A stretch of 64,000 bases of DNA from Vibrio crassostreae 9ZC13 (GTDB taxonomy: Bacteria; Pseudomonadota; Gammaproteobacteria; Enterobacterales; Vibrionaceae). The DNA is taken from positions 1,592,047 to 1,656,046 of the forward strand of contig NZ_AJYZ02000019.1 of the NCBI RefSeq assembly GCF_000272045.2, read 5' to 3'. The number at the start of each line of letters is the position of its first letter. Within the stretch, counting starts at the first letter, position 1. The notes beneath the pieces are model-generated. The model saw nothing but the letters and a program-made list of their open reading frames with translations. It had not been told where the DNA came from and made no database searches. This document shows positions 26,580 to 36,042 of this stretch, piece by piece. Made by a program: the position numbers and the translations under genes.

Positions 26580-26614
26580 GAGCGCTACATTTCAAATGGA
26601 TGTAGCGCTCTTTT
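26580..26614 (+). terminator. terminator between rnhA and the convergent glycosyltransferase gene
   Basis: GAGCGCTACAT, nine-base loop, ATGTAGCGCTC and TTTT. Perfect 11-bp arms. Confidence 0.85.
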
Positions 26615-26666
26615 GATCTTGTGGTGCTCAGTCGTTTTTGTGAGGCATAGCTGCCTGAGTTAATCC

Positions 26667-27815
26667 TTATTGAGCTGGGTTCTCTATCCAACGAGATAAT
26701 TGCTGAGCTTGTTTGATCGAATTAAAACTGTCTTTCACTCTCTCACGTGCCTTTAACCCCATCGATGCTTTATCGTTACTGCTTAGCTGCGCGAAACGCT
26801 CAATCGCTTCTCTTAATTCTTCCACGTTCTTTTCGCTAACCACAAAACCTGTTTCTGGTGAGACGATCTCTTTGCATCCCATGATGTTGGTGGTAATGAC
26901 GGGTGTGCCCACGGCCATCGCTTCTTTTAAAACCAGTGGACCTGTATCCACACATCCAGTTTCTGAAAAACAGAAGGGCGCGATTAGGCTGTCATAATTC
27001 GATAGTTTTTCTTTGACCCACTCGTGAGGTTTAGCGCCAAGAAATGTCACGTTTCGAGTGAGCCCTTGCTCTTTAACCTGCAATTTTAACTGTTGCTCTA
27101 AATCGCCAGTACCGATGATATCGAGATGAATATCGAGAGGTTCGGCAATCGGCGCTAATGCATCAATAAGATGGTGGATGCCTTTTTGCTCCACTAATCG
27201 GCCAAGGAAAACAAAGCGAAGTTGCTTCGTTTCGATTTTTGGGTTGAGTTGGAATTGTTTGGTATTAACTCCGCAATGCAGGAGCTTAATGTTTCCTTTC
27301 GCCATGGTGTTGAAGTCAGCAAGCATGTCTTTACACACTGCAACCACAAAATCACTCGATGAAATTTTATGTTCAATGTCATAAGCGAACTCATAAACAT
27401 CATGACCATGAGCAACGAACGAGCAGGTGATATTCAGCAGTTTTGCCGCGACGATGGCGTGTGCTGTAGTGTGCTGACAGAAATGCGCGTGAACGTGTTC
27501 GACGTCGTTTTCCGCGAGTTGCAGCGCTAATTTAAACCCATAAGCGAACAGTGACTTTTTGGGCATGCTGGTTTGCTTAGAAATAAATGAGACAGCCTTG
27601 ATGAACCCTATCCAGTTAATGCTAGCGACTTTACCCATCCGAACATTTTTACCTATTTCGACAATGTCGTAGTCGAACTGTTTTTCGCTGTTTTCAATTT
27701 TGAACGTCATTACACAAACATCGTGCCCACACGCTTTCACAGAGTCGACTTCTGTTTGAATGAAGGTCTCACTGAGTACTGGGTAGGTTGGCGCCACAAA
27801 TGCTACTTTCTTCAT
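26667..27815 (-). CDS. GT4-family glycosyltransferase
   Basis: A protein of 382 residues. The N-terminal domain (MKKVAFVAPTYPVLSETFIQ, HVHAHFCQHTTAHA) and the nucleotide-sugar domain (FLGRLVEQKGIHHLIDAL, then PFCFSETGCVDTGPLVLKEA with the E-x7-E pattern) are typical GT-B, GT4. It probably builds a surface glycan. GAGGAG overlaps the end of a possible small frame just upstream. It is divergent from the GT2 and flippase genes. Confidence 0.88.
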   Translation of the reverse strand: MKKVAFVAPTYPVLSETFIQTEVDSVKACGHDVCVMTFKIENSEKQFDYDIVEIGKNVRMGKVASINWIGFIKAVSFISKQTSMPKKSLFAYGFKLALQLAENDVEHVHAHFCQHTTAHAIVAAKLLNITCSFVAHGHDVYEFAYDIEHKISSSDFVVAVCKDMLADFNTMAKGNIKLLHCGVNTKQFQLNPKIETKQLRFVFLGRLVEQKGIHHLIDALAPIAEPLDIHLDIIGTGDLEQQLKLQVKEQGLTRNVTFLGAKPHEWVKEKLSNYDSLIAPFCFSETGCVDTGPLVLKEAMAVGTPVITTNIMGCKEIVSPETGFVVSEKNVEELREAIERFAQLSSNDKASMGLKARERVKDSFNSIKQAQQLSRWIENPAQ

Positions 27816-27825
27816 TCCTTACTCC

Positions 27826-28020
27826 TCAAATCCATATGACTAAAGCTATCAAGCCAAGGTAATAACCAATAAAGCAAGATACGAACCAAGATCGAATCGT
27901 AGCTTTGGAGGGCTTTCTGATTGCTTTTCGAAGGTTACCCCTTAAGAGGTGGCTCGTTTTCTCAAATTGATAATCAAATTGGAGTTGCAGTTTTTTTGAA
28001 CATCTGTGTTTGGTCGTCAT
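27826..28020 (-). CDS. possible small membrane protein upstream of the GT4 gene
   Basis: A frame of 64 residues (from the ATG before TTKHRCSKK) that is basic and ends in one hydrophobic segment (FIGYYLGLIALVIWI). Its TGA lies inside the ribosome binding site of the next gene, an arrangement usual for real operon partners. The start has a poor ribosome binding site and the family is not recognised, so this may be chance. Confidence 0.3.
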   Translation of the reverse strand: MTTKHRCSKKLQLQFDYQFEKTSHLLRGNLRKAIRKPSKATIRSWFVSCFIGYYLGLIALVIWI

Positions 28021-28131
28021 TTTGAGAATGGACGCGTAGGTGACTGATATAGAGGTGATTTTGTAGTAAGACACTCTCGGCATAGAACATGCAACGTCAG
28101 CCATATAACGTATAAATCTGAGGGCGTCATT

Positions 28132-29058
28132 ATGGCTAAAGTAAGTGTTGTTATTCCTACCTACAATTGTTTGGATTACCTGCCGAAAGCGATTGGTAGT
28201 GTACTAAAGCAGACTCATCAAGATGTTGAGCTGATTGTCATTGACGATAACAGTAACGATGGAACGTCGACGTATCTTGCTTCTATAGACGATGAACGCA
28301 TTATTACGTTGTCCACATTGGGTGTTGGTGCGCCTCAAGCGAGAAACCTAGGGATTGAAAAGGCGACCGGTGAATACATCGCTTTTTTAGACGCAGACGA
28401 TTTCTGGTTTCCTGAAAAAATTGAGCGCCAACTCGAATTTCATCAACGTTACCCTGATCTCGCGATGAGCTTTACTAACTACGAGCATCTTACTGAAGAT
28501 TACCAAGTAATAGTCGACTGCTTTAGTTACTGGTCGCAGTTTCAAGATCAAGATGAGCTGTTCATCAATATCGAGAACCCGTTGGAGTTCATCATAGAAA
28601 ATAACGTGATTGGAACATCAACGGTCATGGTGAAAGCGGATGTGTTTTCTCAAACAGACAGTTTCAATGCTGACATCAAGTATGGGGAAGATTGGGAACT
28701 GTGGCTTCGAATGAGTGAAAACCATCAGATCGGTGTGTTGAACTCGGTGCAGGTTGGCTACTTGATGAGAGCGAGCTCTGTTACCCAAACTGAAAGTCTT
28801 AAATTGAGAAATTTGCAGTCTATAGAGACTATTCTTCAACATTACCAAAATGACAGTCAACGATGGAATCTACCCACTTCTAGCTTCAAAATCGCAAAGG
28901 CGAGAATACTGGAAGGTTATGCTGACTATTATCGAGGTTTACAACAGAATAGACAGGCTATTGCCTACAGTTTCCGTTCTTTGGTCATGTCACCTCAAAA
29001 ACGCACATTGCGACACCTAATTGGAGACTGTAAAAGTTTCCTAAAGCCAGCTTGGTAA
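28132..29058 (+). CDS. GT2-family glycosyltransferase
   Basis: A protein of 308 residues. The GT-A core is clear: VSVVIPTYNCLDYLPKAI at the N terminus, VIDDNSNDGT and the metal-binding AFLDADDFW, then a family 2 acceptor region with YGEDWELWLRM. No membrane segment except a C-terminal amphipathic stretch. It is followed by the flippase gene 17 bases downstream. Confidence 0.9.
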   Translation: MAKVSVVIPTYNCLDYLPKAIGSVLKQTHQDVELIVIDDNSNDGTSTYLASIDDERIITLSTLGVGAPQARNLGIEKATGEYIAFLDADDFWFPEKIERQLEFHQRYPDLAMSFTNYEHLTEDYQVIVDCFSYWSQFQDQDELFINIENPLEFIIENNVIGTSTVMVKADVFSQTDSFNADIKYGEDWELWLRMSENHQIGVLNSVQVGYLMRASSVTQTESLKLRNLQSIETILQHYQNDSQRWNLPTSSFKIAKARILEGYADYYRGLQQNRQAIAYSFRSLVMSPQKRTLRHLIGDCKSFLKPAW

Positions 29059-29074
29059 GGAAAAGGTGACGACT

Positions 29075-30511
29075 ATGGGTTCTTTAAAGCAGTCGGCTTA
29101 CTACGCCATCGGTATATTAATGATGAAAGGGATTTCATTGGTGATGATCCCGTACATTACGCACAATATGACGTTGGCAGAGTATGGTTCCTTAGAAGCC
29201 ATTGTCTTGCTGGCAGACATTGGGACGATATTGTTCAGCTTCGGTATTGTCGATGCCATGTATCGTTATGTGGGTGTCGCCGAAGGTGATGAAAAGCAAA
29301 AGCTCGTCTCGAACTGCTTCACATTGAGCGTGCTGGTGTGCGTGCTTGGGGGCGCCTTGATTGCCCTCAGTATACCGTTGTTAATCTTAATGTTGCCAGT
29401 TGAATTCCAGCCTTACCAGATACTGCTTCTGCTTATTCCTACCATGCTCGATGGGGCGATTTCTATCCCGCTAACGCTGATGCGTATGAACGCGATGGCG
29501 AAACGTTTTTGCATGCTCAATGTGTTGAAAGCCGGTGTTCAAGCCATCATGACTTTTGTTTTGCTTGAGGCTGGATACGGTATAGATGGCGTGTTGATTT
29601 CAGCTGCGGTATCCAGTGTGTTGCTAATGGTTTGTTTAGTGCGTTATCAATGGCAAGAGATGGGATCTTTTGGTTGCTTCAAATACTCGGCGAAGATCTT
29701 AAAATTCGGACTGCCCGTTCTGGTTGGCGGTGCATCAATGTATATGATCATGGGGCTCGACCGCTGGGTAATGGCAAGCTTCGTCGGTGTCGAAGAACTC
29801 GCGATTTATGCGGTTAGCGGAAAGTTCGCGTTGATTCTTGGTCTGTTGTTGCAGCCTTACGCGCTTTGGTGGTTTCCAAACCGTGTGGCGATGCTTCAAC
29901 AGCCGGGTGGCAGTAAGATGTGTGCCGATAGGGCGTTAGTCGGAGTGAACCTCGCCATTGTTTTAGGGGGCTTGATGATCTTAACTGTTCCAGGGTTCAT
30001 TTCTCTTATTTTACCAAGCAGCTATCATCAGGCTGGGGTTATTGTGGTCGCACTGCTAGCGATTGCGGTTATTAAAAGTGCGGGAGACTACCTCAACTTA
30101 GGCTGTTTCAGTGGAGACTCAAGTCAATCACAGATGTGGATACAAAGTAGTTGTGCGGTATTGGCTGCCATAGGCTATTTTGCGGTAGCGCCTATTTATG
30201 GAGTGTGGGGTGTTATCACTGTTCTTTGCGTGACTTATATTGTGCGACTCATGCTTTTGTATTTTGTAAGCCAAAGGATGGAACCGTTGCCTTACGAGCA
30301 TAGCAAGTGGCTCATGGCAGTCAGCATCGCATTAGTGGCGATAGCGAGTGATCAACTTTTGGGGTTGGTTCTGGTTGATGTTCATGACTTTATTCTGGGT
30401 ACTGCTGTTGGTTTAATCACGCTGGTGGCCTTTGTGAAATACTCGGTGATCGTTATCCCCCAAGCTCTACTTGATAAGCTCACACCGGGAAAGCATTCGC
30501 ACGCGAACTAA
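29075..30511 (+). CDS. polysaccharide flippase (Wzx/MATE-like)
   Basis: A protein of about 478 residues with roughly twelve to fourteen hydrophobic helices. The beginning GSLKQSAYYAIGILMMKGIS and the internal GLDRWVMASFVGVEELAIY belong to the polysaccharide transport family that moves lipid-linked oligosaccharides across the inner membrane. A GTG at 29066 with AAGGA upstream is an alternative start. There is no Wzy polymerase or chain-length gene nearby. Confidence 0.87.
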   Translation: MGSLKQSAYYAIGILMMKGISLVMIPYITHNMTLAEYGSLEAIVLLADIGTILFSFGIVDAMYRYVGVAEGDEKQKLVSNCFTLSVLVCVLGGALIALSIPLLILMLPVEFQPYQILLLLIPTMLDGAISIPLTLMRMNAMAKRFCMLNVLKAGVQAIMTFVLLEAGYGIDGVLISAAVSSVLLMVCLVRYQWQEMGSFGCFKYSAKILKFGLPVLVGGASMYMIMGLDRWVMASFVGVEELAIYAVSGKFALILGLLLQPYALWWFPNRVAMLQQPGGSKMCADRALVGVNLAIVLGGLMILTVPGFISLILPSSYHQAGVIVVALLAIAVIKSAGDYLNLGCFSGDSSQSQMWIQSSCAVLAAIGYFAVAPIYGVWGVITVLCVTYIVRLMLLYFVSQRMEPLPYEHSKWLMAVSIALVAIASDQLLGLVLVDVHDFILGTAVGLITLVAFVKYSVIVIPQALLDKLTPGKHSHAN

Positions 30512-30585
30512 ATAAAACACTGTTCATTATTGGCTGAGTTAGATAGTATTTATAAATTCAATGAATGCTAACTATGGAAAGATAT

Positions 30586-30903
30586 ATGAATAAGTGGATT
30601 GTATTTTCAGCGTTTTGCTCAACTCTATCGTATGCTTCTGCTGAGCTTGTCAGCCAAGATTTATTGTCTCACCATTTTGATGCCCCAGAGCTCACATCTC
30701 TGGAAACGCAACACAGCGTTTGTAGCAGCCTTGTCTGTAGTTCAATATCCGAACCACAATTAGTTTCTTCTGCGGGGGATTTTCCTGAACGCGAATCGAA
30801 CCCAACGATAGATACGATAACCAGCGCAATCTACTTCTTGGGTGAAATGGGCGTTGCTGAAAACCTATCGACTCCAGAATATGAAAAATTCTTTGAGAAC
30901 TAG
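30586..30903 (+). CDS. small exported hypothetical protein
   Basis: A protein of 105 residues from the ATG after GGAAAGATAT, with a signal peptide (MNKWIVFSAFCSTLSYASA). The mature part has two cysteines (SVCSSLVCSS) and no recognised domain. It follows the flippase at 74 bases and may belong to the same unit. Confidence 0.55.
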   Translation: MNKWIVFSAFCSTLSYASAELVSQDLLSHHFDAPELTSLETQHSVCSSLVCSSISEPQLVSSAGDFPERESNPTIDTITSAIYFLGEMGVAENLSTPEYEKFFEN

Positions 30904-31029
30904 CTGAGAGGTTATATATACCGAGAGGCGCTTTTTTGTCCTATTACAAAGTACATAAAATACTGTTATAAAAGCTTCTATCGCATTTTATGATTCAATT
31001 ACGTAATACATGACGACTAGGACACCCCG

Positions 31030-31644
31030 ATGGAAATATGGAAGTTGCTGCTGTTTATTCCAGCGTGCTTTGCGCTGAACATGACGCCTGGCCCAAACAA
31101 TCTTTTGTCGATGAATAATGCCCGTTGCTATGGCTTTAAAGCCGCATTTATAGCAGGGTTAGGTAGAATCGTTGCTTTCTCAGGAATGATTGCGTTGGCG
31201 GCGTCTGGCTTGGCCGTGGTGCTTTATACTTCTGAGACCTTGTTCTTTCTTGTCAAGTTGTTTGGTGCCATGTATTTGCTTTGGATTGCGTTCAACTTAT
31301 GGCGTTCACAAGCCAGCCCTGTCGCGGACATCGAGCGCAATAAAAACTGGTTTGGTCTAGTTAAACAAGAGTTCGCCCTTGTAGCTGGTAACCCCAAAGC
31401 GATACTTATCTTTACCGCATTCCTGCCTCAATTCGTTGATGTTTCAGCCAATGTAAACACACAGTTCTTCATTCTAGGTGGCACATTCCTAGTGTTAGAG
31501 CTGTTCGCGATATCTATCTACGCTGCCTTTGGTTTATACCTCAGAAACTGGTTCTCCAAGCCGCAAATGGCTAAGCGTTTCAACAAAGCGTGCTCGGTTT
31601 TTCTTGCTCTATCCGGTGCTAATCTGTTGGTGAGTCGTCAGTAG
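31030..31644 (+). CDS. LysE/RhtB-family amino acid exporter
   Basis: A protein of 204 residues with six hydrophobic segments. The family start is seen in FALNMTPGPNNLLSMNNA and the middle block in VAGNPKAILIFTAFLPQFV. It exports amino acids or homoserine lactone analogues across the inner membrane. AGGA lies six bases before the ATG. A second LysE member lies at 51328. Confidence 0.92.
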   Translation: MEIWKLLLFIPACFALNMTPGPNNLLSMNNARCYGFKAAFIAGLGRIVAFSGMIALAASGLAVVLYTSETLFFLVKLFGAMYLLWIAFNLWRSQASPVADIERNKNWFGLVKQEFALVAGNPKAILIFTAFLPQFVDVSANVNTQFFILGGTFLVLELFAISIYAAFGLYLRNWFSKPQMAKRFNKACSVFLALSGANLLVSRQ

Positions 31645-31694
31645 TTCTCGGAATTTAGAGCAGTTTGTTGTGGACAGAGTGAGGACGGTACTCA

Positions 31695-32471
31695 ATGAGT
31701 AACAAAGATCTATCTAAAATGGGTTCGGCTAAGGTAACTCTTGTAAATCGTAATGGCGTACCTTGTATTCGAAAGCAAGGTGCGGGTGAGGTTGAAATTT
31801 CTTTTTACCAACATGCTGCGCAACATTTATCTGGTGTACATAGCCCTACGTTGTTGGTAGTGGAAGGAGATACTCTCTTCATCGAGCACATTCCTCACTC
31901 TTTAACACTAAATGAGCTTCAAACGACTTCAGAGGTGTATCAGCAACTATCTCGTATTCATCAGTCTCAATATTCGCCGAGTTTTGCAGTGAAAGAGCAT
32001 AGATGGAGTACCTGTGCCACTGAAGCTGCACTAATATCTCTGAACTTACCTCAAGTGACTCAAGACAGTTTACTGCGTATCCAGCAATTGAGTGGTGCTT
32101 TGTTCGACCAGAAAACCTTGATCTCTGGCGATGCGAACGAGGGAAATTGGGGAAGAAGAGATAACGGTCAGCTGGTGTTATTTGATTGGGAGCGTTTTGG
32201 TTATGGCAGCCCAGCTATCGATTTGGCACCGCTCGTTTCTCGTATGGGGACTTTGTCCGACTATGAGTTTATTGTTGACCAGTACTTACCTCATAACAAT
32301 CTGATTTCCCGAGAAGATTTAATAAAACAATTGATCATAGCGAAAAGCTGGATCGTAATCGAAGTCACGAATATATTAGTCACGCGCAACAACCCCCAAG
32401 CTTCGAAATACATCCACTGGTTTCGGGAGCAATTACCAACTTGGCTAGCTACTGTGGAAGGTCTGCTGTAA
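31695..32471 (+). CDS. aminoglycoside phosphotransferase-like (APH) kinase homologue
   Basis: A protein of 258 residues. The catalytic loop reads ISGDANEGNWG, where the usual His of the HxD loop is Ser but Asp and Asn are kept. The metal-binding part reads LFDWERFGYGSPAIDLAP, as in APH/choline kinase families. Substrates in this group are small alcohols or amines, and resistance to antibiotics is not implied. It is followed by an acetyltransferase gene 33 bases later. Confidence 0.8.
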   Translation: MSNKDLSKMGSAKVTLVNRNGVPCIRKQGAGEVEISFYQHAAQHLSGVHSPTLLVVEGDTLFIEHIPHSLTLNELQTTSEVYQQLSRIHQSQYSPSFAVKEHRWSTCATEAALISLNLPQVTQDSLLRIQQLSGALFDQKTLISGDANEGNWGRRDNGQLVLFDWERFGYGSPAIDLAPLVSRMGTLSDYEFIVDQYLPHNNLISREDLIKQLIIAKSWIVIEVTNILVTRNNPQASKYIHWFREQLPTWLATVEGLL

Positions 32472-32504
32472 CAAGGTTGGAGTCAAATCTATAAAGGTCT
32501 ATCT

Positions 32505-32939
32505 ATGAATATTGTCTGTGCGGAAAAACAGGAACTGGCTGAAATTTACCAGCTTGAACATGCTTTGTTTGGTGACCATTCCTATCCGCAATTTTTTATT
32601 CGTCAGGCATTTGATTGCTGGGGAAAAGGCTTATTAGTTGCTAAGCAAGATTCAAAGATTGCGGGCTATGCCTTAACGACAACCACGGACACACAGAATG
32701 AGTTTTGGGTCCTATCATTAGCGGTAGACCCGAATTATCGTGGTATGGGAATTGGCCGGAAATTGATGCAACATGCGGTTGAGCAGTTGCCGCGAGACGC
32801 TAGGCTTTTGCTCACTGTAGATCCAAATAACGCATCCGCTTGCGCGCTCTACGCGTCAATGGGATTTTCTACGATCAAACAAGAAGAAAACTACTTTGGT
32901 GATGATGAGCCGAGGTTAGTGATGCAGCTCATCATCTAG
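32505..32939 (+). CDS. GNAT-family N-acetyltransferase (RimI-like)
   Basis: A protein of 144 residues. The acetyl-CoA motif A is present: VLSLAVDPNYRGMGIGRKLM (about 75-94), followed by LLLTVDPNNASACALYASMGF. This matches RimI-type enzymes, but the protein acceptor is unknown. It probably forms a unit with the APH homologue. Confidence 0.88.
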   Translation: MNIVCAEKQELAEIYQLEHALFGDHSYPQFFIRQAFDCWGKGLLVAKQDSKIAGYALTTTTDTQNEFWVLSLAVDPNYRGMGIGRKLMQHAVEQLPRDARLLLTVDPNNASACALYASMGFSTIKQEENYFGDDEPRLVMQLII

Positions 32940-32995
32940 ATTGTTGCTAACGGTTTTTAATCGAAGGCTCACAGTTCAAAGACAGTCTCGTAGCT

Positions 32996-33463
32996 CTAGG
33001 TCAGCATCACGATACCGTGCATTAATACTACGCTAGAGGTGAGCCGAGTTCTCATATCAAAGTAGCCATCGGGACCTTGGCTCTGGTTCTCTTCTCTTAT
33101 CGTCCTTTCAGCTCGCCAAACCGCAATATAACCAAGGATAAGAATCAGAGTTGTCGCCAGTTCTTTTTGTTCACCAAGCAATACTGCCAGCCATGCGACG
33201 AGCACAATCGCGTTACTTAGCAGTAGCGCTTTGTTACTTGATTGGCTTTCAAAGTTCTCGATGCCGTTTGCCCACAAGATCCCTGAAAGAAAGCTCAAAA
33301 TAGCCACGCTGTAGGTGATGAACAGCGTTTCACCGCTTATCCCCACAAATTGGCTGTCGGTGAGCGAGAGGAGTAGACCAAATAGAAACGGGATTAACCC
33401 CAGGTACCCCAGTTTGGCCATGGTGTTACGGGTTTGAGTTGTTGCCATGTAATCTGCCTTCAT
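32996..33463 (-). CDS. DUF3429 membrane protein
   Basis: A protein of 155 residues with four or five hydrophobic helices and the DUF3429 start MAKLGYLGLIPFLFGL. The first ATG overlaps the stop of the glutathione peroxidase gene (ATGA). An ATG five codons later (33448) with AAGG is equally possible. The function is unknown. It is translationally coupled to the peroxidase gene. Confidence 0.85.
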   Translation of the reverse strand: MKADYMATTQTRNTMAKLGYLGLIPFLFGLLLSLTDSQFVGISGETLFITYSVAILSFLSGILWANGIENFESQSSNKALLLSNAIVLVAWLAVLLGEQKELATTLILILGYIAVWRAERTIREENQSQGPDGYFDMRTRLTSSVVLMHGIVMLT

Positions 33464-34005
33464 AGCTGTTGCTCGATCGCGTTTTTGAGCGTAGCGCTCA
33501 CTGGTGATGTGGAGCTAGGGAAGGTGGCGACGACTTTGCCTTCTTTACTGATCAAGAATTTGTAAAAGTTCCATTTAGGCGTTACGCCCGCTTGCTGTTG
33601 TATCTCCGCAAATACGGGATTGGCGTTACTACCCGACAGTGAAGCTCGTGCCATCATAGGGAAGGTCACGCCGTAGTCGAGGTAACAGACCTTTGCCGTC
33701 TTCTCTTCACTTCCTTTGTCTTGGCGAAAATCATTACTTGGGAAACCGATAACGGTGAAGTCTTGATCTTTGTAGGTTTGATGAAGTTGTTCGAGCTGCT
33801 CAAACTGCGGAGTGAAGCCACATTGGCTAGCGGTGTTTACCACCAATAGAGTTTTGCCTTTAAACTCATCGCAAAGCGCAATTTCTTCGGTTGAATTTAA
33901 TAAGCGCTGTTTGCCGTTGAGTATCTCTGGGCAGCTCGCTGCAAAGGCGATGGAACTCGTGAGGCTTGTAATCAGTACGGTTGAGCAAAGTAGTGAACAT
34001 TTCAT
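33460..34005 (-). CDS. periplasmic glutathione peroxidase family protein
   Basis: A protein of 181 residues with a signal peptide (cut near AFAAS). The peroxidase motif NTASQCGFTPQFEQLEQL carries Cys62 and is followed by FPSNDF and the tryptophan loop VTPKWNFYKF. It is a cysteine, not selenocysteine, enzyme and probably reduces peroxides with thioredoxin-like partners in the periplasm. Confidence 0.93.
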   Translation of the reverse strand: MKCSLLCSTVLITSLTSSIAFAASCPEILNGKQRLLNSTEEIALCDEFKGKTLLVVNTASQCGFTPQFEQLEQLHQTYKDQDFTVIGFPSNDFRQDKGSEEKTAKVCYLDYGVTFPMMARASLSGSNANPVFAEIQQQAGVTPKWNFYKFLISKEGKVVATFPSSTSPVSATLKNAIEQQL

Positions 34006-34089
34006 AGGGTTGGCTCATTTTAGTTGGCGTAATGGTTATTACTATTGAGCACGATGAAATGATCACTTTGCGTATTATTTACTGTCTCT

Positions 34090-35433
34090 TTAACTCGCGT
34101 TTTGAGTTGTGCTTTTGCTCTCTGACATAAGATAGGGAGCGACCAAACGACTGATATTCACTTTTGCACCAAGGCGAGCTGCTAATAGATACATACCACC
34201 AATTTTTCGATGTAGGAACAGCGCATCGGCGGGTGGGGTGTGCCAATACTCTTGTTCCATGCTCAGAATGGTGCCAGCTTCACGAAGACGTTGTGCCAAA
34301 CCACTTGCTTTGAAGTCGTAGTCTTCGTCTACCAACATCGGCTCACAAGCCATCTTCACTAGGTTTAGAATCGCTTGGCGTTGTTCAGGGAGAATTGTCT
34401 CGCTAAAGAATCCAATCTGCTCTAACGCTTGATTGAGCCCTTGCTCATCTTTGTTAATGACAGAGGAAAAAGCCAAGCGATAACCCTCGCTAAAGCGGTC
34501 ACTGTATTCACGGGTTGCTCCGAAATCTAACAAGCCGATTTTTCGGGTGTTTTCAACATAAAGGTAGTTGGCGAAATTAGGGTCGGTTTGCACCATCTTA
34601 AAGTCGAACAACTCTCTGAACAGAAGCTCCAGTAAGCTGTGCATTACAAAGTCACGTGTGCTTTGGTCGTAACTTTCGATTTGCTCTATCGAGACGCCTT
34701 CGATGAAGTCCATGGCGAGCACCGATTCTGAAGAGGCTTGCGGATGAATCTTAGGTACGACGAAGTGAGAGTATTCTTTCAATGCATCATGGTAACGAGT
34801 TGCGTAATCAGCTTCGCGAGCATAGTCTGCTTCATCGTGGAGCTGTTTCTTTGCCTCTTCTAACAAGCCTTTGTAGTCGACCGACTTTGGTATCAAGCCA
34901 ACAATATTGAGCAGTGTGCCCACGTTATCTACATCACTGTCGATACTTTGTCTAATGCCGGGGTATTGGACTTTGACTGCGAGTTTGTCCCCAGCATCAC
35001 TATAGGCTTGGTGAACTTGTCCGATCGATGCACTGGCGATCGGTTTAAAATTGAAGGACAGGAATTCGGTTTTCCAATGGTTCCCGAGCGAGCTTTCTAA
35101 CACTTGATTGAGCTGTTTTGTTGGCAGTGGATCGGCACCGGAGCGCAGGCGAGAGAGAATGTCGGCTAACTCTGGTTCTAAGACATCACCCGCATCCATT
35201 GATAGCATCTGTCCTAACTTCATAGCCGCACCGCGCAGGTGTGCGAGTTGATCGGTCAGGCGAGCAATGTTTTGTGGCGTTAACAGTAAGTCTTTTGCTT
35301 TGGGCCTGTTGCCTTGTGCAATTTGTTTGGTGCCTTCCGTTAGCACGTTACCCGCGACTCTTGTCGCCAACGAAGCGAACTTACTGAATCTAGAAATTCG
35401 ATGTGTGGGAAGGTTTCTCTCTTTTGCCGACAT
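34090..35433 (-). CDS. ABC1/AarF family kinase-like protein
   Basis: A protein of 447 residues. The ABC1 signature lies near the N terminus (LRGAAMKLGQMLSMDAGDVL, KxGQ type) and the kinase-like core shows IASASIGQVHQA, LAVKVQYPGI and the catalytic loop with QTDPNFANYLY plus GLLDFGATREY. It resembles UbiB/ADCK proteins that support quinone or lipid metabolism; UbiB itself is longer and in the ubi operon, so this is a paralogue. The start at the ATG before SAKERNL is preferred over a GTG at 35445. Confidence 0.9.
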   Translation of the reverse strand: MSAKERNLPTHRISRFSKFASLATRVAGNVLTEGTKQIAQGNRPKAKDLLLTPQNIARLTDQLAHLRGAAMKLGQMLSMDAGDVLEPELADILSRLRSGADPLPTKQLNQVLESSLGNHWKTEFLSFNFKPIASASIGQVHQAYSDAGDKLAVKVQYPGIRQSIDSDVDNVGTLLNIVGLIPKSVDYKGLLEEAKKQLHDEADYAREADYATRYHDALKEYSHFVVPKIHPQASSESVLAMDFIEGVSIEQIESYDQSTRDFVMHSLLELLFRELFDFKMVQTDPNFANYLYVENTRKIGLLDFGATREYSDRFSEGYRLAFSSVINKDEQGLNQALEQIGFFSETILPEQRQAILNLVKMACEPMLVDEDYDFKASGLAQRLREAGTILSMEQEYWHTPPADALFLHRKIGGMYLLAARLGAKVNISRLVAPYLMSESKSTTQNAS

Positions 35434-35552
35434 AAAGGTTCTCACTTAGTTATCAAGACTCACTACAAAGTTCTATAAATCATTACCCAACCGAATGTTT
35501 TGTTGTGGTAACTTGTCTAGCGAAACAGTAAACAGAATTTAAAGGGCAAAAC

Positions 35553-35648
35553 ATGAAGTTTATTTGGTTAAAAGTCGCGGTTACCGTTTTAGTTTTTGCT
35601 GCGCTGTTTGGTGTGGTGTATTACAAAGTCGCGAGTGGTATGTCTTAA
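35553..35648 (+). CDS. 31-residue single-pass membrane protein
   Basis: ATG with AAAGGG six bases upstream, encoding a protein of 31 residues. A Lys-rich N terminus is followed by a transmembrane segment (VAVTVLVFAALFGVVYY) and a polar tail KVASGMS. The clear ribosome binding site and the helix argue for a real small protein. Its function is unknown, and it is convergent with the DCC gene that follows. Confidence 0.6.
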   Translation: MKFIWLKVAVTVLVFAALFGVVYYKVASGMS

Positions 35649-35655
35649 CCAAGCG

Positions 35656-36042
35656 CTATTTTGTGCAGCTGTTACCATCGCAGCGCGACTTTCCGGTTAA
35701 CCAGAAAGAGACTTTGTATCGGTTCTTGGCAAACCGAAGATAACACCAGTCGGCCACTGGCTTGAATATCGCCCAACGTAAAGGGGCGTATAGCCAACCT
35801 TTTCCTACTAAGCGCCACGCTTGGTAGGTCACGTCTAAACCTAGCAGCAGTTTTCCATTCTCATCCAGTGCATGCAAAACGGTGTTGGCTGCGTCGGCAT
35901 CTATCTGAGGGTAGTCTGAAAAGGCTTCACTGTAGATATCGATGGTTTGAATCTTATTCTCGACATCATGCTTTGCAAGTGCCGCCATCTCCTTTGCGCA
36001 CAACGGGCATGTCCCATCGTAAAATATCGTTAATGCAGTCAT
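35656..36042 (-). CDS. DCC family (DUF393) thiol-disulfide oxidoreductase-like protein
   Basis: A protein of 128 residues. The thioredoxin-like motif YDGTCPLCAKEM gives Cys12 and Cys15 at the N terminus (DxxCxxC of the DCC family). AAGGA lies five bases before this ATG; a longer frame from 36066 lacks a good site. The family is cytoplasmic and its partners are poorly known. Confidence 0.88.
   Translation of the reverse strand: MTALTIFYDGTCPLCAKEMAALAKHDVENKIQTIDIYSEAFSDYPQIDADAANTVLHALDENGKLLLGLDVTYQAWRLVGKGWLYAPLRWAIFKPVADWCYLRFAKNRYKVSFWLTGKSRCDGNSCTK

Noticed and set aside
31695..32471. Aminoglycoside resistance gene
   Set aside because: Only the general APH fold is seen, with a Ser in place of the catalytic-loop His; no evidence for antibiotic specificity.
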